A model generated the notes under the pieces. That model was not told where the DNA came from. It ran no database searches and saw nothing but the letters and a program-made list of their open reading frames with translations. Shown piece by piece: positions 31,201 to 41,355 of a stretch of 64,000 nt of DNA. A program made the position numbers and the translations under genes. The stretch comes from Gymnothorax reevesii (lineage: Eukaryota; Chordata; Actinopteri; Anguilliformes; Muraenidae). The stretch spans positions 56,356,120 to 56,420,119 of the forward strand of contig CM056583.1 in the NCBI GenBank assembly GCA_029721435.1, in the 5' to 3' direction. Position 1 is the first letter of the stretch, and each line of letters begins with the position of its first letter.

Positions 31201-33152
31201 GTTTGCAAAACACAAGCATAACCATATACCTGATAAGCATGGATCAAAAGGTGTTGAAACACCCTACTACACCTGCATTAAACTAGTCCCAGATTTACAA
31301 GGGCAAAGTTTCTGATCTAATCACAAATGTAAAACACTCCAGAGGGTTTTAGAGGGAGGGGGAAGGGGAAAAAAATAAAAATAAAAACCACTTCAAGAAC
31401 AATATAGACATCTCCTTGATCATCACCGCCAAGAAATAAATGTCATACATAAATACCCTCCAATACTTACAGCTCCATATTGTCCAAAATAATCCCTGAT
31501 CTGATCCTCTGAAGTTTCAGGACTAAGCCCTCCCACAAACACTTTCTTGGGCGGCTCCTTTCCCTTCATTGCTTTGGCCCTCTTGGGATCAATGAGCTTG
31601 CCATCCAATTTATGTTCCTTCAACTCCAACACCTGGAGAAAGAAAATAGGACCATCATTTTAAATACAAGATAAATCTGACAATGAGAGAAATCGAGCGA
31701 GGCAAAATACCCTGTCCACGCTGTCGGCATCTTTGAAGAGGACAAACCCAAAACCCCGGGACCGTCCTGTGATTGGGTCAGTTTTAATGGTACAATCCAG
31801 GACCTCTCCAAACTTTGAAAGGTAATCCGTGAGATCCTTCTTGCTGGTATCCCAGCTGAGACCACCGATGAACATTTTGCTGCAGATTGGAAAAAAAAAA
31901 GTACCCAGAAATACACAATGAGACACAAGCGATTTCAAAAGGAAATTTTGCAGATGATAGTGAATGAAGATTAAAATGAAATTAACTGCCTTGGTAATTG
32001 TTCTTCAACAGGTATCGAAACTTCCAGAGAATGTATCCAATATGGTCGCCAACTTCCTGTTTTGAATAGGTAACACGCTAACGCGTAAATACACGAATAA
32101 CTTTGCCCCTCCGACGGATATGTAGAAATTGTGACTCGAAGGTCTAGTAAAGCCACTGCTGGTTGATGAAGTCAGATAAGCGACGAGCAAAACAATGTTC
32201 AACAGTTTCACCCCGACGCAGCCAGTGTCACACGAGTTTGAAGCTGCGCCAGACGGTAATGTGAACAACGGACCGACCAACTTGCTTATTTTCAGTCAGC
32301 GAGCTAAGAAAGTTGACTAGCTGGCTACCTCACAAATCTACGGACGTGGATTCTTGAATCAAGATTAAGCCAACCTTAAATACGCCATATAGCCAAATTA
32401 CAATAAATAACCAAGCTAACGTTAACCAATATCGAGGGTCATCACCGACATGAAGCTTACATGCATGCCAACTCCGCTGGCAAATTCACCTCCGTTCCAT
32501 TGGCTGTAAGCTAAATTAACTACGTGAACCAACATTAACTGGCTAAGCCCCATCGGTCTTGCTAACGTTAACCTAGCTAATACGCAATGTAGCGGCAAGA
32601 CAATCGAGCAGGGACTTACGTTAGCTTGTACTTTAGCAAGACATATGTGGGAAATACCCAACCACTCACATTAAAAGTTTCTAAATTTTACTCGCAATGG
32701 AGGATTTCCCAGATAACGTTAGACTAACGCGGCAGCTGACAGCTAACCGCAGCCTAGCAAAGAGGGTAGGTCAACCTGAGCGCCAACATCAGCTGGGTTC
32801 TTAAGAGATCGCGCTTCCAAACAATGTTTGGCAAACGTCGACAATCCAGCGTTATCTAGTCGAAATGGCTGGTTAAGAAAGACAATCTGTATTTTTACGA
32901 GCTGCAAATTCCCGGATTTCATTATAATTGACGATTAATAAATGTTACAATATCAAATGTCGGGCAATAATTTCGAGCTAGCAAACTATCAAATTGGTCT
33001 GAGGCCTACCTTCGCTAGCTAACGCTAAGTTTCGCTGGCTAACGCAGGCTACAGTTTTCTTACCCGTCGTCCTGCTGATTTTTACTAGCGTTTATTTTGG
33101 ATCCCTCGGGAAATTCGTCCGCGCTGAAATCAATTTGACCTTCCATCTCCAT
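28228..33152 (-). CDS. hnrnpdl: Heterogeneous nuclear ribonucleoprotein D-like (JKTBP), complete
   Basis: RNA-binding protein acting in transcription, splicing and mRNA export; it shuttles to the cytoplasm through a C-terminal PY-type signal. Seven coding exons (28228-28298, 28837-29001, 30166-30274, 30462-30593, 31471-31632, 31711-31879, 33064-33152) total 897 bp and encode 298 residues, close to the 301-residue short human form. Order: short acidic N-terminus ending [17 protein letters not shown]1 with MFIGGL and [11 protein letters not shown]2 with VFVGGL and RRGFCFVTY; then [17 protein letters not shown], an RGG-like segment, a Gly/Tyr-rich low-complexity domain, and NHQNNYQPY at the end. 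The GYDY motif in the Tyr-rich exon covers the aspartate altered in human limb-girdle myopathy D3. The N-terminal extension of the long human isoform is not evident. Neighbours (hnrnpd downstream, enoph1 divergent) fix the orthology. Confidence 0.96.
28837..29001 (-). CDS. hnrnpdl: hnrnpdl coding exon 6 (Gly/Tyr-rich, alternatively spliced in mammals)
   Basis: 165 bp. Acceptor GTTACAG, donor GTAAGT. Encodes [20 protein letters not shown] and further GY/NY repeats to [11 protein letters not shown]. Being a multiple of three with matching phase 1 ends, it can be skipped in frame, as the human equivalent is. The apparent plus-strand open frames here are antisense shadows of this repetitive exon. 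Confidence 0.95.
30166..30274 (-). CDS. hnrnpdl: hnrnpdl coding exon 5 (RGG-like linker, GC donor)
   Basis: 109 bp. Acceptor CTCAG, encodes [20 protein letters not shown] then [16 protein letters not shown]. The downstream splice site is GAG/GCAAGT, a GC-AG type donor. Only this choice keeps frame (phase 1) with exon 6; the nearby GT (GGCAA/GTCATG) gives phase 2 and breaks the protein. Confidence 0.9.
30462..30593 (-). CDS. hnrnpdl: hnrnpdl coding exon 4 (second half of RRM2)
   Basis: 132 bp. Acceptor TATCCACAG, donor GTATGT. Encodes [20 protein letters not shown] then [20 protein letters not shown] and GTGK. Confidence 0.96.
31471..31632 (-). CDS. hnrnpdl: hnrnpdl coding exon 3 (end of RRM1, linker, start of RRM2)
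   Basis: 162 bp. Acceptor TTTCTCCAG, donor GTAAGT. Encodes [20 protein letters not shown], then [14 protein letters not shown] and YFGQYGA. Confidence 0.96.
31711..31879 (-). CDS. hnrnpdl: hnrnpdl coding exon 2 (RRM1)
   Basis: 169 bp. Acceptor CTGCAG, donor GTATTT. Encodes [20 protein letters not shown], then [20 protein letters not shown] and [16 protein letters not shown]. Confidence 0.96.
31880..33063. other. hnrnpdl intron 1, rich in TAACGTTA motifs
   Basis: 1.18-kb first intron. It contains many GCTAACGTTA-type words, for instance near 32416, 32568, 32616, 32715, 33014 and 33040. No other gene. Motif density is described under findings. Confidence 0.7.
33064..33152 (-). CDS. hnrnpdl: hnrnpdl coding exon 1 (start codon)
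   Basis: 89 bp, ATG at 33150-33152, donor GTAAGA. Encodes [20 protein letters not shown] then [11 protein letters not shown] second in-frame ATG two codons later could also be used. Confidence 0.92.
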
Positions 33153-33727
33153 TCTTCGGCGGAAAAAAAGCTACTGCTGTACTGAATTCTTAAAAACGAC
33201 TAATTCCCCGGACTGCTTGCACTCGGACAACAACGTAGTCCACCCGCGATATATAAAATGGCTACCTGAGAGGAAACGAGTCAGAGAGGATGGCTCATCG
33301 CTGATTTTTAATGGCAGACAGACTCCCTTAGCAAACTCCGCCCCCGCGAGAGACGTCTTCATTTCCGATTCAATGTCAGTTACTGTAAAGCGTTGCACCA
33401 CCTCCACAGGAAATACTTGGCGACATATTTTGTTCTCCGGAGTTCAAATGCCCAGTGAATGAAGCACTTTAGTCAGCAGATGCAACTGCTATAATTTACT
33501 AGAATATAAATGGGGTGGTGGTACTCTTTATGTGGTTCAAACGTAGAATAGCCGAAATGCTTCAATTTAATGTTCTAAAAACACGGTTTGAATCCGTGAC
33601 GTAAAACTGAGCCGGCTCAGGTCGCTTCATGCAAAGTGCAAGACCTCCATTATTAGACTGCTGAATGAAGGGCAGAGATTTTCAACAAAAGTTAGGTCGT
33701 GATACCAAATACGCCCTCGGCCTAGAT
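33153..33727. other. hnrnpdl 5' UTR and promoter region
   Basis: GC-richer sequence directly upstream of hnrnpdl, containing the TATA-like and GC-box sites. No other gene seen before the MITE at 33728. Confidence 0.55.
33250..33255 (-). promoter_or_regulatory. hnrnpdl: Candidate TATA-like element of hnrnpdl
   Basis: TATATA about 100 bp upstream of the hnrnpdl ATG, within TTTTATATATCGC on the minus strand. A GC box (CCGCCCCCGC) lies about 85 bp further upstream at 33338-33347. The positions suit a core promoter, but the transcription start is not known. Confidence 0.4.
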
Positions 33728-34035
33728 CAGGGGTGGGCAATCCTGGAAGTCCGGTGCGTATGCAGGTTTTTATTTCAATCAATTACCCTGACTAATTGAG
33801 TTAATTGATTGCATGCACAAATATAGATTTGTGCAAAGATTAGATCAAAGAGAAATGTTTTATGTTGGGGGATGAAAACCGGCTTTGTTGGCCATTCATG
33901 ATCATTTAAAGAAATGCACCTGAACTGTCAGATTTCAGAAATAGTTTGGCTAATTTAGATAATCATTCAACTAATTAAAGACCAGAAGTTGGTGTGAAAA
34001 CCAGGGACAGATACAGCCCTTGTCGCCCACCTCCA
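33728..34035. mobile_element. hAT-type MITE, copy 1
   Basis: 308 bp. The left end is CAGGGGTGGGC; the right end, inverted, is TGGAGGTGGGC. Flanking 8-mers GCCTAGAT and GTCTAGAT match at 7 of 8 positions, as expected for an aged hAT target duplication. It is related, in opposite orientation, to the copy at 63338-63637 (shared AATTACCCTGACTAATTGAG, AGAGAAATGTT and TCATGATCATTTAAAGAAAT-like blocks). Confidence 0.75.
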
Positions 34036-34568
34036 GTCTAGATGCACTCAAATTTTTATCTGGTTCTTACAATACACTCACCAATACTTGTCTCCAAGCT
34101 GCCACTATGCATATGTATTGACAGCCTCAAATCCTGTCATCTTTTATCAATGGTCCAACAATAATGTTAATGTGCTATGTAATAAACTCACTGAAAATGA
34201 CGTTTGATCTTCTCAATGTCTGCAGAACACTCAGCTATATAGTGGATTTATACCTGCCTCCTATGGTCGGTACTTAACGTTCAGATATTCTGGAAAGTCC
34301 GTGCATGAAGAGTTTTCAGGGATCTGTGGTTGTCATCTTGTGTAAATTATGCACTCTATCAGGGACCGTACGCTCAGCTTTTATACCTCTGGGAGATGCT
34401 TCAGTTGTGAAGTCTATCTTGCATTAGACCTTTATTCATTCATCTATGGTAGCATTAACAGCAGCCAAGAAGATAATCATTTAAGGATAATTTGCGATTG
34501 CAACTGATTGCGGGTGGAGCTCATCTGCATCCTCCCTTAAGGACAACACTGGCAATTTGCACCCATGA

Positions 34569-35462
34569 TACACTGCCATGCCATTTGGATTTAAACAAGC
34601 AAATACTCGGAGCCAATGATTGAATCATTGTTGCAGTGATTAACAGGCAACCATTCTTGAAACCCCGACTGATTCTGATTGTATTTCTTGCACTATCATG
34701 CCAGAAGACATATTCCGTGGTTGTGGAGAAGACGTTACTGTGTTCCAAGCAAAAAAATTATCGGCCTGCATCAAGCAAAGAAAGCAACTAAGGAGATTGC
34801 TAAAATGACTGTAATTGGGTTAAAAACTGTCCAAACCATGACTTAAACCAGGAAGGATAGAGGTGATCTATCAACCTTGTGGAAAAAACAGTGTGTAAGA
34901 AAGTTGAGAATGATTGTGATTGGAGATCACTAAAACATTTGGAGAAGAATTGAACATAAAAAAAAAAAAAAATCAACAATTGAACTCAAGGCTAAGTTTA
35001 ATTGTGAAATTATATGCAAATTCACATTCACAATGCAACAAGAACTTGCAGGATTGGGACGAATCAGCGACATGGCCACAAGAAAGCCACTAGCTAGTAA
35101 GGCTAATCAAGAAGAAAAAAATTCCATTTGCAAGGGAGCATTAACATTGGACAGCAGAGCAATGGAAACAGGTCATGTAGTCTGATGAGTCCAGATTTAC
35201 CCAATTCTAAAGCAATGAGAGCACCTGGGTAAGATAGCAATGCACCCATCATGCATATTGCCAACTGTTCAAGCCTCTGGGGGCCGTGTTATGGGCCAGT
35301 GTTGGTTCAAATGGTCAGGTCTAGGTAAGCAACTTTATGTAGGAATAAAACTCTGGCAAGCAATAGATGTTGTAACCGTGCATAAGATTGTCGATACAAT
35401 GCTGCAACGAATGTGCGCCATGATCAAAGCTAAAGGTGGTACAACAAAAAGCTGGAGTGTGT
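34569..35462 (+). mobile_element. Decayed Tc1-like element, same family as 2.8 kb copy
   Basis: Begins near TACACTGCCATGCCATTTGG. From about 34,700 it reads MPEDIFRGCGEDVTVFQA, homologous to the opening at 2949. Around 35,140-35,200 a broken SDESRF-like catalytic first-Asp segment follows WTAEQW. Further fragments run to about 35,460. Many stops and frame changes; not functional. Confidence 0.6.
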
Positions 35463-36665
35463 GACATGTTTTAGGCTTTTATATTTTTCATGCTTGTCTG
35501 CATATCGATGTGATACAGCCACTCCCAAACACTGGCCATTAGATCAGTATGACATTTTAGGGTCCGGCTCTGAGTCCAGAGCAGATTGGGAAACGCACGT
35601 AGGGGATTAACCAGACAAAAGGAATTTTATTTAATAAACATCAATTAAGTTTACAAAGGTAACAAATCTGTCAGTTCTAAAAAATAGAACTAACTGAGAA
35701 ATATTCAACCAGGTAAAATAATATAATACCAAACAAAAACTAAACAATAAATCAAAGAAATCAAACATAACACTTAGTGGTGTCAGGAAAGAGATTAGCA
35801 GGATGAGCTGGGTTTGACACCGGGAAATGGTAGCCAGCTGCCTAAAATTCTGTGATAACCTCAAGCTCCAACTATCTTGGAATTACTGAAAGACAACACA
35901 CAACATAGCAACACCAAAAGACACACAAGTCCTGGCAAAGGCTCTGGGGCTGTCACAAGACTGTGAAATTTTCTGTAATGCACTGGGTGCTGAAATCTGG
36001 GTGCTGAAATGGTAATTTCAATGACATGCTAAGTGTCTCAGGTTCTTGTGTGCTTGCTGTTGCCGACAGCAGAGAGTTAGTAACTCAGTCAAGAGAGAGT
36101 GAAGCTTCATGCAGTCCATAAGACCAAGCCACTCATTGCTGCACAGACAGTTTTTCCTGTGCAGTGTGGATGGTCCTGGATCCGGTCCACAAAGGCGCAT
36201 GACTGGCTGCTTTGGTGTGACTGCTGGAAACAGGTTGGAGCTGGGAAATCGCTCTGCTGGGTTCATAGTCACTCGGTTGAAGACCAAAGTGCCCAGGCCC
36301 AGGATGTAGGCAGTGCACCCAACCTTGTAATATACATGCATGCTGTTGTCCTTGGCCCTTCCCACACACACAAGGCTAAAAGTCTGACTGTCGTGCCATT
36401 ATGGACTTGTAGACGCGACTTCCATCCTCTGACTGTTCTCCACCCAATGTCACCTGGACTGCCAAGAGAATTTTGTTGGAACACTGGTTTTTAAGGGTTA
36501 GCTAAAAGTACCTGAGATGCCTTAGGCACGGAACATGTGTATCTGCATCAATTGAAAATGGGGCCACTACACTTTAAAGTGAACTGCTTTCTGGGCAATT
36601 CCTGCGACTTTGACAATCAAGTAGAGCTAGATGTCAGCATGGTTTTGCTGGTGCAGATGTTTTTA
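35463..36665. other. Intergenic, with an unrecognised GC-richer block
   Basis: Mostly AT-rich. At 36018-36494 both strands are open for over 100 codons: plus 36099-36494, minus 36018-36371 and 36133-36369. Composition is biased to CCC/GGG triplets. I recognise no domain on either strand. It may be a piece of a retroelement. Confidence 0.4.
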
Positions 36666-38728
36666 CAATCCCAATTCGAAAAAAGTTTGGATGCTGTGTA
36701 AATTGTAAATAAAAACAAAATGCAATGATTTGTAAATCTCATGAACCCACATTATTCACAGTAGAACATAGACAGCATATCAGATGTTGAAATTTTACCA
36801 TTTTATGAAAAATATTAGCTCATTTTTTATTTGATGGCAGCAACACATCTCAAAAAACCTGGGAGAGGGGCAACAAAAGGCTGGAAAAATAAGTAGTACT
36901 AATAAAAAGCAGCTGGAGGAGCAACTAATTAGGTTAATTGGCAACAGGTCAGTAACATGAATGAGTGTAAAAAGAGCATTTTATTGCCTCATTCGCTTAG
37001 GGCACCGCATTGCAGAGCAGTAGTGATCAGCATGACGCGGGTTCGATTCCCGATCGTACCAGCTGGCAGTGGTCGGCAGCCTTTTCAGAGCAGAGCACAA
37101 TCGGCTTCGCGGTGCAGGGAAAATAAATTGGGAGGGGACTGCTGGTTTGAGATATTACAATTGTAGCTTCGTTCTTTGCTCCAACACCTTCTATTGGCCA
37201 ACCAGGTGCTTGTCAGTAAGATTCTAAGCTTGCTCATGTTTGGGTATCCTCCGCCCTCGTTCTGAACTTGCAGTTTCGACCTATGAGTGTAAAGAAGCAG
37301 TAGTTGATGGGTGTGTGCTACGGAGGAGAGCCGTGAACTGTCCCTCTCTCCCGAGTTGGTAACATGGGGTTGCATACGAGCAAGCTTGTACATAGTTCTG
37401 GAATTGGGCATTCCAGATTCAGGTAGGATTGGAGATACCAAATTTATTTTTTTTAAAAAAGAGCATTTTAGAAAGGCAGAATCTCTCAGAAGTAAAGATG
37501 GACAGAGATTGGTGAATCTGCAAAAAACTGCATCAAAAATTTTGGAACAATTTCAGAAAAATGTTCCTCAATGTAAAATTGCAAAGACTTTGAATCTACA
37601 GGACATGATATCATCAATAGATTCAGAGAATCTGGAGAAATCTCAGTGCACAAGGGACAAGTCCGAAGGACAACATTTCATGCTCTTCGGGCCCTCAGGC
37701 GGCATTGCATTAAAAACAGGCATAATTTTGCACTGGAATACACTGCATGGGCTCAGGAACACTTCCAGAAATCATTTTCGGTGAACGCAGTGCACCATGC
37801 AATCTAGTAGTACAAATGCTAGCTAAAGCTGTATCATGCAAAGAAGCAGCCATATATGAACACAATCCAGAAATGCCACTGTATTCTCTGTGCCAAAGGT
37901 CATTTAAAATAGACAGAAGAAAAATGGAAAACTGTTCTGTGGTCAGAGGAATCAAAATTTGGAATTCTTTTTGGAAACCAAGGACACTGTGTTGTGCGGT
38001 GCACAGAGGAGAGGGACCATCCATCTTGTTATCAGCGCACAGTTCGAACGCCTACATCTCTGATGGTATCAGGTTGCATTAGTGCCTATGGCGTGGGGAG
38101 CTTACACATCTGGAAAGACATTATCAATGCTGAAAAGTAAATAGAGATTTTACAAAAACAAATGCTCCAATCCAGACAACATCGCTTTCAGGGAAGGCCT
38201 TGCATATTTCAGCAAAACAATGCCAAACCACATAATGTATCCTTCACAACAGCATGGCTTCGCAATAAAAGAGTCTGAGTGCTGAACTGGCCTACCCGCA
38301 GTCCATACCATTTACTAATAGAAAGCACTTGGTGCGTCATCAAATGAAAAATCCAGCAAAAAAGACCCAGGATTGTTGAGCAGCTAGAGCCCTGCATCTG
38401 ACAAGAGTGAGACAACATTCCTCTCCCAAAACTTCAGCAATTGGTTTCCTCACTTCCAAGAGGTTTACAGACCATTGTTAAAAGAAGAGGGCATACAAAA
38501 GAATGGCAAACATGGCCTTATGCCAACTTTTTGAGATGTGTTGCTGCCATCAAATTCAAAATGAGCTAATTTTTTTCAGGAAATGGTAACATATCTCACT
38601 TTCAACAACTGATATGTTCTTTATGTTGTACTGTGAATAAAATTACATTTTATGAAATTTGAAAATCATTGCATTCTGTTTTTATTTACACTTTACACAG
38701 CATCCCATCTTTTTTGGAGTTGGGGTTG
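36666..38728 (+). mobile_element. Tc1-like element A (CAATCCCAATTC ends), carrying a SINE
   Basis: TA at 36664-36665 and 38729-38730. The left end is CAATCCCAATTCGAAAAAAG and the right end, inverted, is CAACCCCAACTCCAAAAAAG. Without the 0.49-kb SINE insert it is about 1.57 kb. Transposase fragments on the plus strand are heavily broken: FQQNNAKPHNV-like near 38,210 and LNWPTRSPYHLLIE-like near 38,285, with an N-terminal piece at about 37,500. It shares a family with elements at 41.9, 42.5 and 60.0 kb. Confidence 0.85.
36984..37456 (+). mobile_element. tRNA-headed SINE with 15-bp target duplication
   Basis: Flanked by identical AAAAAGAGCATTTTA copies at 36969-36983 and 37457-37471. The 5' region has a tRNA-like B box, GGGTTCGATTCCCG, at 37039-37052, followed by about 400 bp of body and an AT-rich tail ending TTTATTTTTTTTAAA. 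It sits inside Tc1 element A, so it inserted later. The A box is not convincing, so the head is degenerate or comes from an unusual tRNA. Confidence 0.8.
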
Positions 38729-38730
38729 TA

Positions 38731-39236
38731 ATGTAGTGGCGTTCCCCGCTATCTGCAAGAAATTCAAAAATCAGGACTAAATTTACATGTCATACAGTGG
38801 TTCTCAAACTATGGGCTGTGGATCGGCAGTAGGCCATACAGAAGTGTCTGGAGGTCCTTAAGCCCATTTTTGTAAAATAAATGTGTGGTAAATCCACATT
38901 CAATAGTAGGCTACAGATAATTTAAAACTGATTTTACCATTGCCAGCAACTACTTTACCCAGCAGATGGCACCAATTGCAGTGAACAAATGGCAATGTCA
39001 TGACAATCACTTGCACTGATAGACCCATTGTCTCTGTGTCCATTAGCCTGCAAATGTCCAGACTTATTTTTCACATTAATGGCCTGTTTCTAGAAATAAT
39101 ATCTGGATATTTATTTAAATAAAACAACAATAGTCACCAGCAATGATGCAGAATAATGCTGGGACTAACCAGCAAAAAAGAAAAAAAGAAAAAAAACAAC
39201 AACCCTTTCAAATACAAGTATAAATCAGTGAACATA
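38731..39236. other. Intergenic sequence, nothing recognised
   Basis: About 500 bp between two Tc1 elements; includes an A-rich run near 39,178-39,198. Confidence 0.6.
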
Positions 39237-39396
39237 CAGCACCCTCAATAATTATTGGCACCCCTGGTTAAGATGTGTTAAAAGCCTTAAAATAAATCCA
39301 ATTTTTATTGCAGAAGCAGACTCTCACACTGAAAATTGTAGAAAAATGTAACCTTCAACTCAATTGAATTTTAAGGGAAAAAAAATAATTATTATA

Positions 39397-40068
39397 TCCC
39401 CGAACGCCGAACGGTGTTCCGGGGATATTATGTTTTTGGTCCGACCACCGCCGCCCTTCGTGTTAACGCGATAACTTCAGTAATATTTCAATTAGAAATT
39501 TCATGTTTTGCATGTAGGCAAGTATCATAATGAGAAAGAACTGATTCGATTTTGGACAATTTACAATTTCTAGATTGGCCACCAGGGGCCAAAAATGGAA
39601 GAATCGCTGTTTTTATCATATCTCTGGAAATATTTGTCCGATTGACCTCAAATCAAGTGCAAATGAAAGGTCATGACCTGAGGATGTGTCCCCCGATGAC
39701 ATTATACCTGTTTGGTTCAAAATTTTGACACAAAGTGGAGCTTTGTCACATAAAATTCACCATTTTTGCCATATCTTTGGAACCATTTGTCCAATTGACA
39801 TGAAACTATGTGCAACTGCTAGGCCATGACCTCACAACATGTCACATGATGGCATCATACCTGCATGGTTCAATATTTTGCCACCAGGTGGCACTTTATA
39901 ATGGAAAATTACCATTTTGGCCATATCTTCAGAACAATTTGTCCGATTGACCTGAAATTAAGTTCAAATGAAAGTCTATTCAAGGTCTATTCAAGGATTG
40001 GGGAATTGGAGGATTGGGGGCATTTGGGGATATACCCCAAGCCGTCGCCTCCGACGACATAAGCCTAG
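39397..40068 (+). mobile_element. Helitron-like non-autonomous element with internal tandem repeats
   Basis: Starts TCCCCGAACG after an A and ends CTAG before a T, the Helitron rule (A/TC...CTRR/T). A 3' hairpin, CGTCG-CCTC-CGACG (40043-40056), lies 8 nt before CTAG. The 5' end holds a short inverted pair, TATCCCCG / CGGGGATA, and GGGGATAT recurs subterminally at the 3' end, as in Helentron-associated elements. Three units of about 152 bp start at CATATCT (39617, 39770, 39922). No Rep/helicase ORF. Class assignment is inference from the termini. Confidence 0.6.
39617..40010. repeat. ~152-bp tandem repeat, three units
   Basis: Each unit begins CATATCT and then runs GGAA, ATTTGTCC, ATTGAC and TGAAA; the third is incomplete. 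Spacing is 153 and 152 bp. The units differ at many positions, so the array is old. Confidence 0.8.
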
Positions 40069-40280
40069 TTTTTCATAAAATTACCTGTTCCACAATTATT
40101 GGCACCCCTGACAATTCCTAGGAATTAAATGTAATTGAAGTATTTCTGTCATTTCTACCGTAGTTTACAAAGTTGATCAGAGTATCTAGGAACATTTAAT
40201 TAGTAAATCATCACTTCCTGTTTCCCTGGGGTATAAATATGATGTGACACAGAGGCCATTTTTCTTATCCACTCTTCAAC

Positions 40281-41355
40281 ATGGGAAAGACAAAGGAACA
40301 CACCATTCAAGTAAGGCAGATGTGTGTCGACCTTCACCAGTCAGGCAATGGCCACAAGAAAATAGTCACTCGCCTGCACCTGCCCATATCTACTGTCAGA
40401 AGAATCATTAAGAAGTTTAAAACAACTGGACAACTGAACAACTGGAACTGGAACAAGCCTGGACGAGGACACAAGGTTATTTTGCCACGACTCACAGTGA
40501 GGAGGATGGTAAGAGAAATAAAAAGTTCTCCAAAGCTCACTGTTGAAGAATTGCAACAAATGGTAGCATCTTGGGGTCACAAAGTCTCCAAAACAACCAT
40601 CAGGCACTATCTACATGCCAACAAGCTGTTTGGGAGGCATGCACGGAAAAAACCTTTTCTCACTCACAATCATGCACGCAAACGTCTGGAGTTCGCTAAG
40701 CGTTACTGGGACTTCAGCCGGGACCGTGTACTTTGGTCAGATGAGACCAAGATTGAGCTTTTTGGCAACAAACACTCTAAGTGGGTCTGGCGGAACACAA
40801 AAGATGAGTATGCAGAAAAGCACCTCATACCCACTGTGAAGTATTGGGGAGGATTGGTGATGCTGTGGGCCTGTTTCTCTTCCAGAGGCCCTGGGAACCA
40901 TGGCATGGCATAGGGTGCATGGCATCATGAAAGCTTTGAAATACCAGGACATTTTAAATCAAAATCAGGTGGCCTCTGCCCGAAAGCTGAAGATAGGTCA
41001 TCACTGGGTCTTTCAGCAAGATAATGACCCTAAACATATGGCCAAATCTACACAGAAATTGTTCACCAGACACAGAATCAAGCTTATCCCATGACCATCT
41101 CAGTCCCCAGACCTCAACCCCATTGAAAACCTGTAGAGTGAGCTGAAGAGGAGAGTGCAGAGGAGAGAACCGAGGTTGCTGGATGATTTAGAGAGATTGT
41201 GCAAAGAGGAATGGTTGAAGATCCCCCTTTCTGTATTCTCCCATCTTGTGAAACATTACAGGAGAAGATTAGGTGCTGTTTTGTTGGCAAAAGGGGTTGT
41301 ACAAAGTATTAACATCAGAGGTGCTAATAATAATGGCACACTTGATTTGATGTAA
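40281..41355 (+). pseudogene. Tc1-type transposase, broken late
   Basis: Opens MGKTKEHTIQVRQMCVDLHQ and is continuous for 210 codons: two helix-turn-helix segments (paired-like DNA-binding domain), a GRGHK linker and the catalytic start LWSDETKIELFG. A frameshift near 40,900 moves to the frame holding HHWVFQQDNDPKH (second Asp). Stops follow near 41,092 and in the ENL region (SPDLNPIENL then TAG), after which RRREPRLLDDLERL-like C-terminal sequence runs to 41,355. The DD34E triad is present but split by one frameshift and two stops. Confidence 0.88.

Noticed and set aside
33250..33257. TATAAA promoter for a plus-strand gene at 33.25 kb
   Set aside because: The word is near-palindromic and no plus-strand gene follows; its position suits hnrnpdl on the minus strand.
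37010..37080. tRNA gene, because of a GGGTTCGATTCCCG B box
   Set aside because: It lies inside a unit with a 15-bp target duplication and AT-rich tail, and no cloverleaf with a proper A box or acceptor stem is evident. It is a SINE head.
37311..37784. 157-codon plus-strand open frame as a gene
   Set aside because: It runs from the SINE body across its target duplication into Tc1 element A, so it is a chimera of two mobile elements.
39617..40010. CRISPR-like or satellite array
   Set aside because: Units are about 152 bp, diverged and contiguous, with no unique spacers; they lie inside a Helitron-like element in a vertebrate genome.
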